NCBI RefSeq assembly: GCF_000247695.1
Contig: NW_004624730.1
Coordinates: 26,871,507 to 26,935,506 of the forward strand
Length of the DNA stretch: 64,000 bases
DNA from: Heterocephalus glaber
Taxonomy: Eukaryota > Chordata > Mammalia > Rodentia > Bathyergidae
Direction: 5' to 3'
The position numbers and the translations under genes were made by a program. The notes beneath the pieces are model-generated. The model was not told the origin of the DNA and did no database searches. It was given only the letters and a program-made list of their open reading frames with translations. Numbering within the stretch: the stretch's first letter is position 1; the number at the start of each line of letters is the position of its first letter. Positions 42,420 to 54,020 of this stretch are shown here, one piece after another.

Positions 42420-44325
42420 TAGAAAATCTAACAAGAAGACACTCTGAGGACATCATCAGGTCTCACTTTGAGGAAACAGGGTCACCATCAGCCCTCCTCC
42501 CTCCATCCCCACCTACCCCGGACTCCCCAACTGCCCTCCTCACTACACACCCTGGCTTCCCACCAAGTCCCCCAGAAACAATTCCCTATGTTCAGTCAAG
42601 AACCAGATTCTATGAAATAATAAAAGGGAAATGGAGTTCATGACTGAAATCAAGCTGGGTGGAGACATAAAGGGTCTTTTGTTACAAACTGTACAAGGGA
42701 ATGCAAATGAAGAGACTACACAAGGAATTCTGACATCTTAATGAAGATTTATGAAGAATTTTTGGCAAAGAAGCCTCAAACACAAGGGGAAATAGTCACA
42801 TAAAAATACTGCTTTATTATTTCTTTTGCTTAAAAACAATTCAAAAGATAGTTCCTTCCTAATTACACTAATAATTTAATTTAATTTTTTTTCTTCGCTG
42901 TACTCTAATTACATTCCCTGTCCCCCACCACATTTCTGTCTTTGAGTAATTCTGAAGTGGTGCAGCTCCCTGGCGTGCCCTAGAGCTGTGAACTGCCCAC
43001 TGATGAAATCATGAGTGATTATATTTCTCTCTTCCACACAGAAAGTTTTGTGTTACACAGTTTTCTTTGTTCCTGTCCTTAGTAATGCAGAAAATCCACT
43101 GACATTTTCTCTTAATAATGATTGGATTATGAGATGATGTCAATGAGAAAAAAAAAACCTGCTGTCATGGTAAAATGCTTTACCGGTGCTCCATAAATGT
43201 CATATACAGAAGAACAGCATGTGGAGCTGTACAGATCTCGGTCCGGAACACATTTGTCACATCCAGCACCAGGGATGGGATTTTGCCACAGTTGTGGATT
43301 TTATGTCACCTTCATGATACATTCAGATAATCGGAAAGACTGTGAGTTCCTGAGATATACTCAATGGGCAGAATTTGTTTTTACACTTTACAAACAATAG
43401 TAATGATATGACTAATAATATATGCAAAATATTTTCACATTTGATGACATGCAAAAAGCATTTTTGCTTTTGATTCTCCTAATGTTTATTTCATGTTCTA
43501 GCCTTGGAAGATATCACCCCGCTTTATGGGAATGATTAGGGTTACAGTAAATAATCTCCCTAAAATCACACTGCTCAACAACGGCAGAGGCCTAGCACCC
43601 CACGACAGGCCCCTCACCCCAGCTCCCTGGATCCCACACCCAGGGATGGCACCGCACAGAACTTGGCAAGGGCACCTCAACTGGCTTCAATCTACACATC
43701 CTGCAAAGAGGACCTCTTTAGGTAAAAGGGAAGCTAACTTCAAGAAATCAGTGCTAGCAGGACCTGGATCACTCCTAAAATTCTACCTCAAGTTTTCGCG
43801 TAACTCAGAAAATGCAGGAAGTAAAGAAAGGAAATCAAAGACAGCCTCGGACTTCCAAGAAGGCCAGGTGCTCCTGGAGTCACAGTTGCTGCTCCAAGGG
43901 CTGCCTTAATCCCAGTGCCCCCGCCCAGCCCCATTCCTCCCAGCCCACATGTTGACCAGTTGCTTGGTGCTTCTGTGCAGGGAGTGAGGGGGTCAGATTG
44001 CAGGCAACCCTGAGGCTCCAGCCTCACAAGTGCTGCCCTTCCTGTGAAGGGCACTGACCTGTCCTCACACCCTCCCCATCTCCTTGGATCAGACACACTG
44101 GCAGGCCAGAAGGCAGGTGCCAGGACAGGTGCCAGGAGAAAACAGGGACAGAAAAAGGCCCACAAAGAAAATGAAGCCATTGAGTTTTGCATGCTCACCC
44201 TCACAACATAGAGGAAAACATCCATGAAAGGTTTAAGTTGCTGAGTTCCTGGTCACCTGAACCCGTGGATTCAGGGCAGAGAGGTTCATGATCAGGCTTT
44301 CAGGCCTTTGATCTGGAAGGACCAC
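42420..44325. other. Repeat-free 1.9-kb stretch, candidate regulatory or transcribed DNA
   Basis: Contains a strong splice-acceptor-like site near 43041 ('tttctctcttccacacag') and a second at 43082. Homeobox-type cores ('taattacactaataattt', 'ctctaattacattcc') cluster at 42870-42920. 43500-44230 is GC-richer with opposing open frames of 127 (+) and 145 (-) codons; neither resembles a known protein. Confidence 0.3.
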
Positions 44326-44329
44326 TAAC

Positions 44330-44906
44330 TGAGGAGACAAGGAACAGCACTGCAAAGGCCCAATACAATATGAAGGGGGATCTCTTAAGATCAGCAATAT
44401 GCTGCAGAGTACAAGTCTGCTCCCAAAGGCCTATTAAGCTCAAGTAAGGCTTTTGGGCTTTACCCTAAATGCCAAACGCGGAGCCTTGGAGCATATGGCA
44501 TGATATTAAGACATCTATCCCTTTAGAACATCACTCTGGCGACTGCATGGCAACCAACTGGAAGAGTGTAAGGCCAGCACCCCAGAGTGAGACAGGTTAG
44601 AAGACTATGCAGGACCCTGAGCAAAAGGTGGTGAGGACCTAGTTTAGGAAACAAAGAAGGGAGCAGGTTCGAGAGGAAATTTAGAAAGTTAGAAAAGACT
44701 TGAAGAACTGAATGTGAAAGGTGAGGAAATGGCATTCCCAGTCAAGCAACATTTACTGACTCCCAAAACAATGCAGGAGAAGCAAGCCTGAGAGTGAGAT
44801 CATAAATTTGTTTGAGACATGCTGCCTCTGACGTTTCGGTAGAACCTGCAATTAGACATTTCAATGGCCAGTGGATAGAAGAATCTGGCACTCAGAGACA
44901 AAGATC
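44330..44906 (+). mobile_element. Old mammalian interspersed repeat, family not assigned
   Basis: 'cactgcaaaggccc', 'ggcttttgggctttacccta', 'catcactctggcgactgcat', 'gacaggttagaagactatgc', 'ttagacatttcaatggccag' follow in order a consensus I recall from many mammalian loci but cannot name with certainty. Confidence 0.55.
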
Positions 44907-44968
44907 TGGGGCTCAGAGTACAGCTCAGTGGCCGGCCCTGGCTAGGTTCAATCCCTGGCGTGGAGAAA
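44907..44968 (+). mobile_element. ID-like SINE, diverged
   Basis: 'tggggctcagagtacagctc', 'ggttcaatccctggcgtg', followed by a purine-rich tail to about 45010. Confidence 0.65.
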
Positions 44969-45218
44969 GGGAGGGAACGGGTGCGAAGAGAAGGGAAAGG
45001 AGAGGAGAGAGACTAGTTCACAAAGTGCTGAGATTTTTTTCTCTAGTTACTGAACTGTGGTCATGAGTAACAGACCCCTTCAAGCCCGAGCCACTCCAAG
45101 AAGCTGCTTTCTCACCACCATTCCATTCTGAACTCCTCTCCTGGTCCTAACAGCCTGTACGGTATCACTGAGATACTGTTGACAACAGAGAAGACAAGTA
45201 CCAGACAGATGAACATTG

Positions 45219-45528
45219 TCGTAGGTTGCACAAAGCTAAAGTGAGAATGTTTGTGACACTCAAAGTAACATGTTGAAATATAAACCCTCCAAGTGGAGCT
45301 TTGAGGAAGTGATCATATCCTGTGGGCTGTGATCATGAATGGGATTAGTGTCCTCATAAAAAAGGTCAGCCAGCTTATTTGTCCCCTCCACTACATGAGG
45401 ACTTGTTGAGAAGGTCTTCACCAGACAATCTGCAGATGCCTTGGTCTTGGACTTCCCAGCATCCAGAACTGAGAGAAGGCAGCCTCTGTATTGTATTTCT
45501 GTTACAGTAGCCCAAACAGACTAAGCAA
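45219..45528 (+). mobile_element. MLT1-type ERVL-MaLR LTR
   Basis: 'gagaatgtttgtgacactca', 'aacatgttgaaatataaacc', 'catgaatgggattagtgtcc', 'gtcttggacttcccagcatc', 'acagtagcccaaacagacta' match the LTR end to end. Confidence 0.92.
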
Positions 45529-45656
45529 GGTACTAATTATTTCATACCAATGTATTTTCCTGCCCCCCACCAAGTTTAAGAAGGACAAAAATACTTCTGG
45601 TACATGGTTTGGAGTTTTCTTGTTTTGTGTTTGTTTTTAGTGCAGAATGTTTCTTA

Positions 45657-45828
45657 TGGTACTGGGGGATTGAACCCGGAGCCTCACATATGCTAGGCCT
45701 CTACCACTGCTCTACCACATGCCCAGTCCTTTTAATATTTTATCTTGGTAAGTCTCACTAAGCTGCCTAGGCTGGCTTGGAACTTGCTATCCTCTTGCCC
45801 TAGCCTCCATGCTTGGCCATGCCCCAGT
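45657..45828 (-). mobile_element. B1-ID composite SINE, antisense
   Basis: ID half 45657-45728 ('ggtactgggggattgaaccc'), B1 half 45740-45828 ('ctaagctgcctaggctggct', 'tgccctagcctccatgcttg'). Confidence 0.8.
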
Positions 45829-46094
45829 TTTTCTAAGGCAGTGTTAATTCCAAATATTTTGGCCCTATCTATTCTTGTGCCCTTCAAATTTCTAAGAAAT
45901 TCCAACATTTCCCCAGACAGCAGTTGACCAAATCTAGTCAGTAAACATTATAATAAAATATTAGGTTATGAAAGGTTGAGGCCTACAAAAGACACAAAGA
46001 ACTGTGAGGTGAGGTACACCAGTCTGTGCAGGAAATTCGTCGATAACAGCTTACACTGACAATTCTCTAACTAAAATTCTCATGTGAGAAGCAG

Positions 46095-46262
46095 ATTCTG
46101 GGGTCACAGGAACCTGGGTTGGCATCCCAGGTGTACCACGCATGGGGAAGTTGTTTTGCCTAAGCTACTTCACCTCTGTGCACCTTAAAAGCTTCCTTGA
46201 TGAAGGGAGGGCAGAAACACATAATGAACAAGTTCATTCATGCTAAGTGCTGGGCAATTCAG
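46095..46262 (-). mobile_element. MIR SINE, antisense
   Basis: 'gtcacaggaacctgggttgg', 'ttttgcctaagctacttcac', 'ctctgtgcaccttaaaagct', 'gctaagtgctgggcaattc'. Confidence 0.8.
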
Positions 46263-46267
46263 GACTC

Positions 46268-46620
46268 CACCTTCATCCAGCTCACTGTCCACTAATGACA
46301 CAAATACTGTATCACAGTTGCTCCAAGAGAGTGTAGGGTGCTGAGAGAGAAACACAAACAGGGAAGCCTTCGGTCTCCGGGAAAATCAGGGAGAGCATCT
46401 ATAAGCAAAGGACCCTCTGAAGGTGAGACTTAGCAGAAATTTTTGAGGGAAGCTTTAGGGTGGGGGTGCCAGGGTCCCAAGGAGCTATAAATGCACATGT
46501 TTCAGACATCTGACCTGAGGCCAGATTTAACTTCATTTTAAAGAGGCATCGCTCTAACTAGAAATAGAGCAGAGGGGAGAAGGGTCTGAAGGGGAACAAT
46601 AGGAGTGACAAGTTTCACCA
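46268..46620 (+). mobile_element. Old mammalian interspersed repeat, same type as 44.4 kb
   Basis: 'ctccaagagagtgtagggtg', 'cagggaagcctt', 'aaggtgagacttagcagaaa', 'gaggcatcgctctaactaga' follow the same consensus as 44330-44906. Confidence 0.45.
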
Positions 46621-46835
46621 TTGTGGGTTATTTATTATTGTTCATATACTATTATTTTAATGATATTTTTCTAGTTGGAAAGCCCAAGAACACTGCCTTC
46701 TTATAAAAATAAAATCTGTGGTATCAAGGCGAAGCCATGAGACAGCTTTAATATGTACTACACTATTATATATTTTCAGTTGCTTGTGTTTAACCCACCA
46801 GCTTTTAGCATTCACTGAATAGTTTCTTTCCTTTT

Positions 46836-46948
46836 TTGACACAGGATCTCACTATGTAGCCCAGGCTGGCCTCGAACTCACAGGGCTCCTCCTGCCTCAC
46901 CCTCCCCAGTTAGTGCTGAGATGACACGCATGGGCCACCACATCCCAC
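46836..46948 (-). mobile_element. B1 SINE, antisense
   Basis: 'acacaggatctcactatgta', 'gcccaggctggcctcgaact', 'gggccaccacatcccac'. Confidence 0.94.
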
Positions 46949-47342
46949 TATTTTCTATATTTTTGATGAGGAGCAATGTGCAATACAAATATAAACCCCC
47001 TAGTTACTAACTTCAGTGTCCTTCGAGAACTTGAGAGTAATTTGTTAAAAACTTATCTGATTGACATTCCCTAAAGTTTTCAGTTGGTGGAAGTAATTTG
47101 TAAATTAATTAATGTACCTGAAACAAGGGGATTTATTCCCTGTATGTGAAGAATCAAAATTCCCTTCAATGACGAATAACTTTAGGAAACTGAGAAAGTC
47201 AACAAAAACTTGTGTAACTCTTAACTTCCCTTGATAATTCAAAAACATTACTCAGAGATTTGCCAAGAGATAAGAAGCCGTGAGTTTCTGAAAGCTTCTG
47301 AAAAGTACAAATAAAAGCACCTACCTATCAACATCATCCTAT
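46949..47342. other. Unique sequence, nothing recognised
   Basis: No gene or repeat recognised. Confidence 0.45.
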
Positions 47343-47460
47343 TAGAATATAAGCTTCATAAAGGCAAGAAGTTGAGCCTCAAGGCCTAGACCAGTGCCTA
47401 ACACAGAGCAGGTACTCAAGGAATATGTTTCACATGAACAAACAAGTAAATGAGTAAGCA
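47343..47460 (+). mobile_element. LINE-2 3' end
   Basis: 'agaatataagcttcataaag', 'gcctagaccagtgcctaaca', 'cagagcaggtactcaaggaa' match the L2 3' end. Confidence 0.85.
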
Positions 47461-47474
47461 GAGTAACTTCAAAC

Positions 47475-47657
47475 TTGGTATCTGCTTGTAACCTCAGCAC
47501 TTGAAAGGTAGAGGCAGAAGGATCACCTCGACTGGGCAACTTAGCAAGATCCTATCTCTAAATAAAAAAGGAAATAAATAAAACAATGGCTAGGAAGGTG
47601 GCGCATGTGAAGGCTCCAGATTCATTTCAAATTTCCAGCAACAACAGCAACAAAAAA
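47475..47657 (+). mobile_element. B1-ID composite SINE, diverged
   Basis: B1 half 'tggtatctgcttgtaacctc', 'actgggcaacttagcaagat', then ID half 'atggctaggaaggtggcgca', 'gattcatttcaaatttccag', with a (CAA)n tail. Confidence 0.8.
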
Positions 47658-48067
47658 TCAGTACAGTGATATTTTGTACAAATTCTGAATTATTCATATA
47701 ATTTTATTACTTTTAATAAATACATACAATTATATATTATGTTGCTTTTAAAACTGTGAGAAAGACTGTGCAACATAAATAAAATTCATTTGCGCTACTG
47801 GAATGCACACTCTTTGTTTTCTGACAACCTGCCACACACACACCACCACCACCCCAAGCTCAGTACAGCTAGCACATAAGTTTCTCAACAAATACATCAA
47901 CAATTTTTAGGGAGGTGAACTGTAAGAATCATTATCAGAAAAATAACTGAAGTGCAAATGATAAAGGGTCTAAAATGTTGAGATCCACGTCGTCATGAAG
48001 TCACGTAGTCTAGCCTCATCATAAACTAGATGAACAATCAAGATCCAAAGTGCTGCTCATCTTTATG
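47658..48067. other. Unique AT-rich sequence, nothing recognised
   Basis: A short (CAC)n-like run at 47833-47855. Confidence 0.45.
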
Positions 48068-48162
48068 ATTTTTCTTTTTTTTGAGACAGAGTCTCACTGT
48101 GTAGGTCAAGATGGACTTGAAATCCTCCTCCCTCAGCCACCTGAGTGCTGAGATTACTGAGT
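48068..48162 (-). mobile_element. B1 SINE fragment, antisense
   Basis: 'ttgagacagagtctcactgt', 'gtaggtcaagatggacttga', 'cctcagccacctgagtgctg'. Confidence 0.88.
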
Positions 48163-49786
48163 GCTGAGGGATGCTTCACTAATTACTCCCTCTTATGTTA
48201 GAAGGATTCCTAAAGGGTCATCCAGACTTCACATGGAATTTTCTGCACAAAATGTGTATTAATTAGTCATAATCAGATGACTAAAATGCACTGAACATGC
48301 ATTAGGCTCACCACTACTCCTCACAAGAAATCATGGTGCTAATTTACTCGAGCAGGACATACAAATTATGGCCTACACCCAAATCCCTTCTAGTTCCCAA
48401 TATTTGTACAAGTTTTTACATTTTTAATAACTATGAAAATCCACATTTTTGTTTCCCTAAATCGGGTTGTACTGGCTGGAATATGGCTGCATTCACTTGC
48501 TTTTATATAGTGTGTGGCCTTTTGCACATGGCCTGCAAAGAGTAAAATACTGATGCCTGGCCCCTGTGGCAAAAGGCTGGCTGCCTCTTGCAGTAGGGGA
48601 GAGTTAAGGAGCCTTTGGTAAATTTCACCTTCCAAAGAGCAGCCTGGTCCTGCCAAGCAGCTGCACTCACTCACATGCTATTTCCTCTGCTTTGATTACT
48701 GAAACTCCACAGCAAACTATTGTTTTTACCAGCCACCCAGAAAACAAAGATAAAAGTTTCCACAGAGGAAATAATAGCCTTCCTTTTCCAAAGTCCTCAT
48801 CTGCCTCACTTCCAGAGAAATTAAAAGCAGTGCTTCATTCACAGGGGTCTGTCTGTGTCATTTTCCCCAAATGAATTCAGGACTCCAACAGTGCACTTCT
48901 GGGGGCAGACAAAAAGCACTAGGTAATGAATTTACCCTGAGGGAAAAAAGGAATATTTAACATTATATGGAACTGAAAGCATTTTTTTCTTTCTTCGAGA
49001 TGCTGTCCTAACATTAAAATATGCAAACTGCCCTTCCACACTATACATTTTCTAACATTGAAAATCGTAATATCTCCATTTACATATTCAACTTGCCAGT
49101 TTTGCAACTGAAAACAAAGCACCAAATTCATACCTGCTCAGTGCTGCAAAGTGATTTCAAATCTGAGTGAAGTTTTTTGTTTAATTTTGTTTCATGTTGG
49201 TTTTCTCCACCAGGGGATAAATACTGCCCTGTAGTGCATAAACTAGGAAAATCCCATTCCTGAAGCCTTTGGAAATAACTTTAAGGGTGTCTGTGTTCGC
49301 TGACTTTATGAGCCCAGCTGTTATGCCCTGAAGTTACAAATGGCCACTCTTCGTTTTAATTGCACATTTAAAGAAACCTAATGTTAGTTCAACACGGGTA
49401 AACAGTTTCCAGCTCAGAATAAATAAAAAATTCTTTCAGTTGTAAATAGTAGTTGCTCAGAGCAGTGGGAGAGTGACTGAGGTGCATGGAGAAAAAGGGA
49501 CAGCAGGTTAGGGACAGCATGCCAAAAGCTAGCAGAGCTAAAGCCATCCGGGACACCAAGGTCACTAACTCCTGAAAGCTGCGGCCATGGCCACTCACTG
49601 TCCGGGCCACTCACTGTAGGCTCGCTTGTCAGACCGCCCTCGGGTGAACACTCTCCTCCTTTTACCACACCCAGGGGTTTACAGAGAAGAAATGGATGAC
49701 TCTGCCCCTAAGAAGCCTACTAGCATACAGATTAAGGTAAAATGTGCAAAGGACCAATAACGCTACCTAGTGGACAATGACACATG
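48163..49786. other. Long repeat-poor stretch, no gene recognised
   Basis: 1.6 kb with no SINE. Open frames at 48390-48674 (-), 48333-48545 (+) and 49414-49668 (-) have no recognisable product. Confidence 0.4.
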
Positions 49787-50012
49787 CCAAGGTTTAGCTA
49801 ACAACCACCTGCAGGCCAATCCAGGGGGCCACTTGTTTTTAAACATAAGGTTTTATTGGAATATGGTAATGACACCCGCTCGCTTACGTATTGTCTATGG
49901 ATGCTTTCGCACTACAGTGACAGAAAAATGTAACAGAAACCACGTGGGTTTCGAAGCCAAAAATACTTCCTATTTGTCCTTTGCACCAGTTTGCCAACCC
50001 CTGACAAATGCC
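49787..50012 (-). mobile_element. Old hAT-Charlie-type DNA transposon
   Basis: 'ttgtttttaaacataaggtt', 'ttattggaatatggtaatga', 'cttacgtattgtctatggat', 'gctttcgcactacagtgaca', ending 'cagtttgccaacccctg' fit reverse-complement the common non-autonomous element that starts CAGGGGTCGGCAAACT. Near full length, no coding. Confidence 0.85.
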
Positions 50013-50394
50013 AGAGAGAGATCAAAGTAACTGTGGTCATCAGGGAGGGATGGGTCTGGGTCTTGAATATTCAAGAGATCCAAAAGGCAGGAATGAAAAA
50101 TGAATACTGTGAGGGACAGAATGGCCACAACAAGAAGAGGCTGAGCCATGAAAGAACCAATATGAATGAGGCAGAGGACATGAGGGAGGGAACTTCGGAG
50201 AAATGGCTGAGCTGCTTACCTAAGATACACAGTGTAATAGTTAATAATGCCGCTCCACTGTGCTTGCTACCTTATTCCCAATGCTAGTCCCCTTTCCTCT
50301 AGCCTCCTTGAAGTTCACATCAAAGGCCACTGGGGATTAGCACATGCAGCTGCTGTTCCTTACATTACTACCTAGACTTGAGTTCACCCCTCAA
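50013..50394. other. Unique sequence, nothing recognised
   Basis: 49991-50287 (+) is open for 98 codons, partly inside the hAT relic, so chance is likely. Confidence 0.4.
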
Positions 50395-50505
50395 TCAAGG
50401 CAGATGTTATTACTTACATTTGGCAAACAAGGAGAACTGGGAAACTGAACATACCCTGTGGAATCAGGGGCCACGAAACTGGCTTACAAACCTGAACTCT
50501 CCACT
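50395..50505 (+). mobile_element. MIR SINE fragment
   Basis: 'caaggcagatgttattactt', 'acatttggcaaacaaggaga', 'actgggaaactgaacatacc'. Confidence 0.6.
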
Positions 50506-51237
50506 CAGCCTCACGACTTACTTAGGAAGACACAAATATTGAAGGGTGGCAACATGGACTGTATTCTAGACCAGAGATTCTGATAAACACCAAATAATCA
50601 AATAGGAATGCCTGCCAATTAAGTGTTATCTTCTCTTCAGGGAAGTGTCATAGATTTTAATACCTTGTGTTGCTGACTTTTCCTGTGTAAGAGGATGTGA
50701 AGTTGCGGCACTGAATTTCTCCACAAGCAGGATATTCAGCATGATGAGCAGCGATTAGGTGGAAAACAGGAGTGACTCCTTCCATTTGTCAACCAGCGGT
50801 CAGAATTTCCACACTTCGAAATTAATAGAAATAATTTCTTCAACCATGTCCCCTTCACCCCTTCCCCATGTTTCTCCATTCGCGTTCCCCTTCCACTCAG
50901 TCTTTAAAACTTCTCTGCTTACACAGTGTAGAATGCTTTGTTCCTTGACCTCCTTACCTTACACAAGCCTGTCTAGAGTCCTCTCTAACTGAATTATTTA
51001 CATCACTTAATTTCAGAACAGGCCTTGGATCCAATGCAGGGCTGAAAACCATTTTGAAATATACATTAAGTATTCTTCCAAAGTAGAGCTGGGTGACCCG
51101 TCAGTGGAGCAGAGAGGCGTGTTTACACGTTCAAGAGACAATGAGGAGGGACCGCACCTCCCCTCTGAGGTCTCAGGCAGTGTGCTACAGTCCTCTTCCA
51201 GCACCCCTACCCCATCTCCAACACCTTCCCCAACACA
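50506..51237. other. Unique sequence, nothing recognised
   Basis: No gene or repeat recognised. Confidence 0.45.
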
Positions 51238-51423
51238 CTTTTTGGTGTGGTGTGGTGTGGTGTGGTTTATGGTACTAGGGATTGAATTTAGGATCTCCCC
51301 ATCAAACTGCATCCACAGACCTTTTTTTATTTTGAGATTGGGTCTCACTAACTTGCTTGCATTGCTTAGTTTAGCCTTGAACTCTCAATCCTCCTGCCTC
51401 AGCAGGAGAGTACACTGTGCTGG
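51238..51423 (-). mobile_element. B1-ID composite SINE, antisense, with (GTGTG)n
   Basis: A run of tggtg pentamers at 51243-51266 precedes the ID half ('atggtactagggattgaatt'). The B1 half follows ('gggtctcactaacttgcttg', 'aatcctcctgcctcagcagg'). Confidence 0.85.
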
Positions 51424-52275
51424 CTTCCAAAATCCAATTCTTGAAGCCCGGGAAGTCTCAGAAGGCATGTAACTGCAGAGGGGAGAACAGAATTAAGTAT
51501 GAAACCGAGTGTGGGACTGACCCAGGTGCTGTGGTTAATGATTCTGCTACCTAGCCTGAAGAGATGATGTCATGAAGATGAGTAGTGCCCCCTCCACCAG
51601 CAAGGAGAAGGCAGAGGGCAGAGCTGAGCACCACGCCCATAGCTGATGGTCCACTGCAGTGAGGTGAGAACTTGGAGGTGAAGGCAAAGTACCTGTCTCC
51701 CCCTGACATACTCATCCATACAGCCAGTCTTCACTCTGTGAACACATTTTTTTTTCAGAAACTTACGTTTATATTACTTTTTAACAATCAAATAGGCTCA
51801 TAGTGAAAAAATTGTAAGATACAGATTTTTTTTTTTTTTAATGAGAAAGGTGGATAGGTGGACAGATGAAAAAGAAAATCCACAATTCCACACCCAGGCA
51901 GCCCACTGCTGACATTTCAGCACAGGCATCCAAACTTGTTCCTGCTATGTGTCTTTTAATGAGTCTTACTTGGTCTATTTTCAGACATTAGATTTTACCT
52001 TTATTCCATCTGGAAAAATCACTTCTTCTGATAGTTACCACTTCTCATAAGCAACATCACTGAGGATTAAGGATTTCTTTTCCTCTAGTATAATATAAAT
52101 ATTTGATTTTATACTTTTTCCCAAAGTTAGTAAGGCCATTTGGATCCATGAAACCTTTAAAAACAACATGAACATCTTTCAAAAGAAGATGCAATAGCTT
52201 ACATGATAGGTCAGGAGGGTACATTATTCTACTCTATTAGTATTGGGGTATCTTCTATTATAATAAAAAAATCTC
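51424..52275. other. Unique sequence with a weaker CTCF-like core
   Basis: 'agtgccccctccaccag' near 51583-51599 is, on the minus strand, an AGGGGGCAC core with poor agreement at the 5' half of the CTCF motif. Otherwise nothing recognised. Confidence 0.3.
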
Positions 52276-52356
52276 TGGGCAGGGGATTTAGCTCAGTGGC
52301 ACCACACCTGCCTCCCAAGCTCAAGGTTCTGAGTTCAATCCTTGGTATCAAAAAAA
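52276..52356 (+). mobile_element. ID SINE
   Basis: 'gggcaggggatttagctcag', 'cctgcctcccaagctcaagg', 'gagttcaatccttggtatc'. Confidence 0.95.
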
Positions 52357-52492
52357 ACCCTTAAAAAAACTTTAAAAATCTTCCACTATAAAAAATGCTT
52401 TGCATATGCATCTAAATGCTGATTTGTGTGCACACCAGATATGGGGTACTCAGTAAATGAAATAAACAAGATTTTTAACAAAGTGTCACTCT

Positions 52493-52657
52493 TTTTTTTT
52501 TTTTTGAGGGGTGGGTAGTTTTTTTTGAAACAAGGTCTTGCTATGTAGTTAAGGCTGGCCTTCAGCAGGCTGGCCTCGAACTCGTGGTGATTCTCCTGAC
52601 CCAGCCTCTCGATTAGTGCTGGGATCACAGGGGCATACCACCATGCCCGGTTTTCTA
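52493..52657 (-). mobile_element. B1 SINE with internal duplication, antisense
   Basis: 'caaggtcttgctatgtagtt', 'aaggctggccttcagcaggc', 'tggcctcgaactcgtggtga', 'caccatgcccggtttt'. 'aagtgtcactctt' and 'aagtgccactctt' flank it. Confidence 0.96.
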
Positions 52658-52899
52658 AGTGCCACTCTTAAGTAAAAGATTTGTAAACATGTTCCGATTT
52701 AGTGCAGAAATACCTAAAACTCAATTATGAAAATCTGGGTTCAAAACACTGGTATCTACAATTTTTAAAGGGGTTTCTTTGTCTCACTGATACATCAAAT
52801 TCAAAAACTCTCTATACATAAAACCATATGCTATCTGGAATTTGCTTTAAAATAACTTAGATAGCAGTTAGTCATTATACATATTATAGCATTTCTAAA

Positions 52900-53035
52900 A
52901 GAGGGAGGGGATCAAAGAACAGGAATGACAGAAAGTTGATCATTTCTGAGGTGGGATTTGAAAACCACGAGGGAAATCACTGTACTGTTTTCTCTACTTT
53001 TAAGTGTACTTGAATATTTCTATGGCACAAAGGGT
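52900..53035 (+). mobile_element. Old LINE-1 (L1M-type) 3' end
   Basis: 'aagttgatcatttctgaggt', 'aatcactgtactgttttctc', 'tacttttaagtgtacttgaa', 'tatttctatggca' fit the terminal L1M UTR. Confidence 0.65.
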
Positions 53036-53079
53036 TTTTACCACTATAAATGTGTAAGTCTTTCATACTCATTGTAGAG

Positions 53080-53255
53080 ATTATTAAGCTTTATTGGAGT
53101 GGCTACTCACTGTGTGCCCAGCACTGTTCGTAGCCCTACATACTCGTGGGCTGCTCACAGCAAGCCAGCTGGGTAGGAAATACCAGTCCTGATTTGATTT
53201 GAGAAGAAACTGGGATCCAAAGAAAGAAGCAACTTGGCTAAAGACTGAAGGTGAG
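53080..53255 (+). mobile_element. MIR SINE
   Basis: 'ttattggagtggctactcac', 'tgtgtgcccagcactgttcg', 'gagaagaaactgggatccaa', 'agaagcaacttggctaaaga'. Confidence 0.85.
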
Positions 53256-53789
53256 CGAGGCGGTGGAGGGAAAGAGAGCAAGGCAGCGGTGAGTGAGGCA
53301 GCCACACCATGGAGGTGTCTGCTACACATATTGTTTGGCCCCTTTATAAATATTATTGTACGTGAGCATGTCTGCTTCATTGTCACTTGCAGTATTTTAG
53401 TGCATCCTGTTTTTCTAGAAAAATGAATCAGCCTCTCTCTGTTTATCCAAGATAACAAAACAAAACAAAAAAGGCCCTAGAACAATATTGGTCTGATGGA
53501 GGCCATCCTGACTGTAAAAGGAAACGGCCCTGAGTCAATATCCTCAGTGAGAGACATCCCTTCATAAAACAAGCCAGGAATATTCCAGCAGGGTTCAAAT
53601 AAGCATAAACATCCACACAGTCTGGTGGAAGCCACTCTGCACACAGTGACCGGTGTTCTTGCTGCCTGGATAGGCTTCTGTCTCATCTCAGGCTCATCAC
53701 CACAACTCTATTCCCCAACATCCCTCAGGCTTTACAGTATCCAAAAAGTCTCTTATTTTCCATTTTAATTCCACTCTATCCTTAAAAAC
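53256..53789. other. Unique sequence, nothing recognised
   Basis: No gene or repeat recognised; 53084-53458 (-) is open for 124 codons, overlapping the MIR. Confidence 0.4.
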
Positions 53790-54020
53790 CCAGGTCAGGG
53801 AGCATCTTCCTCTATGACCCCATGTAATCAAATCCCAAGGATGCAACCAAGTGTTTCTTCCTCTGTACTTTCCTGATTAAATAAATTTCCTCCATTCTAA
53901 CATATATTATGAGAAGCCACATTCTGATTTCTCTCTAAATCTGAATGTAAATTATTTAGGACATGCATTGATTTATTGTTACATCCACAGTTCTAGAACA
54001 CAGAAGATCAATATGGAAGG
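53790..54020 (+). mobile_element. LINE-2 3' region
   Basis: 'gagcatcttcctctatgacc', 'tttcttcctctgtactttcc', 'gtaaattatttaggacatgc', 'acatccacagttctagaaca' follow the L2 3' order. Confidence 0.7.

Noticed and set aside
43788..44225. 145-codon and opposing 127-codon frames as genes
   Set aside because: Both strands are open over the same GC-richer stretch, a usual effect of low stop frequency; no protein family recognised.
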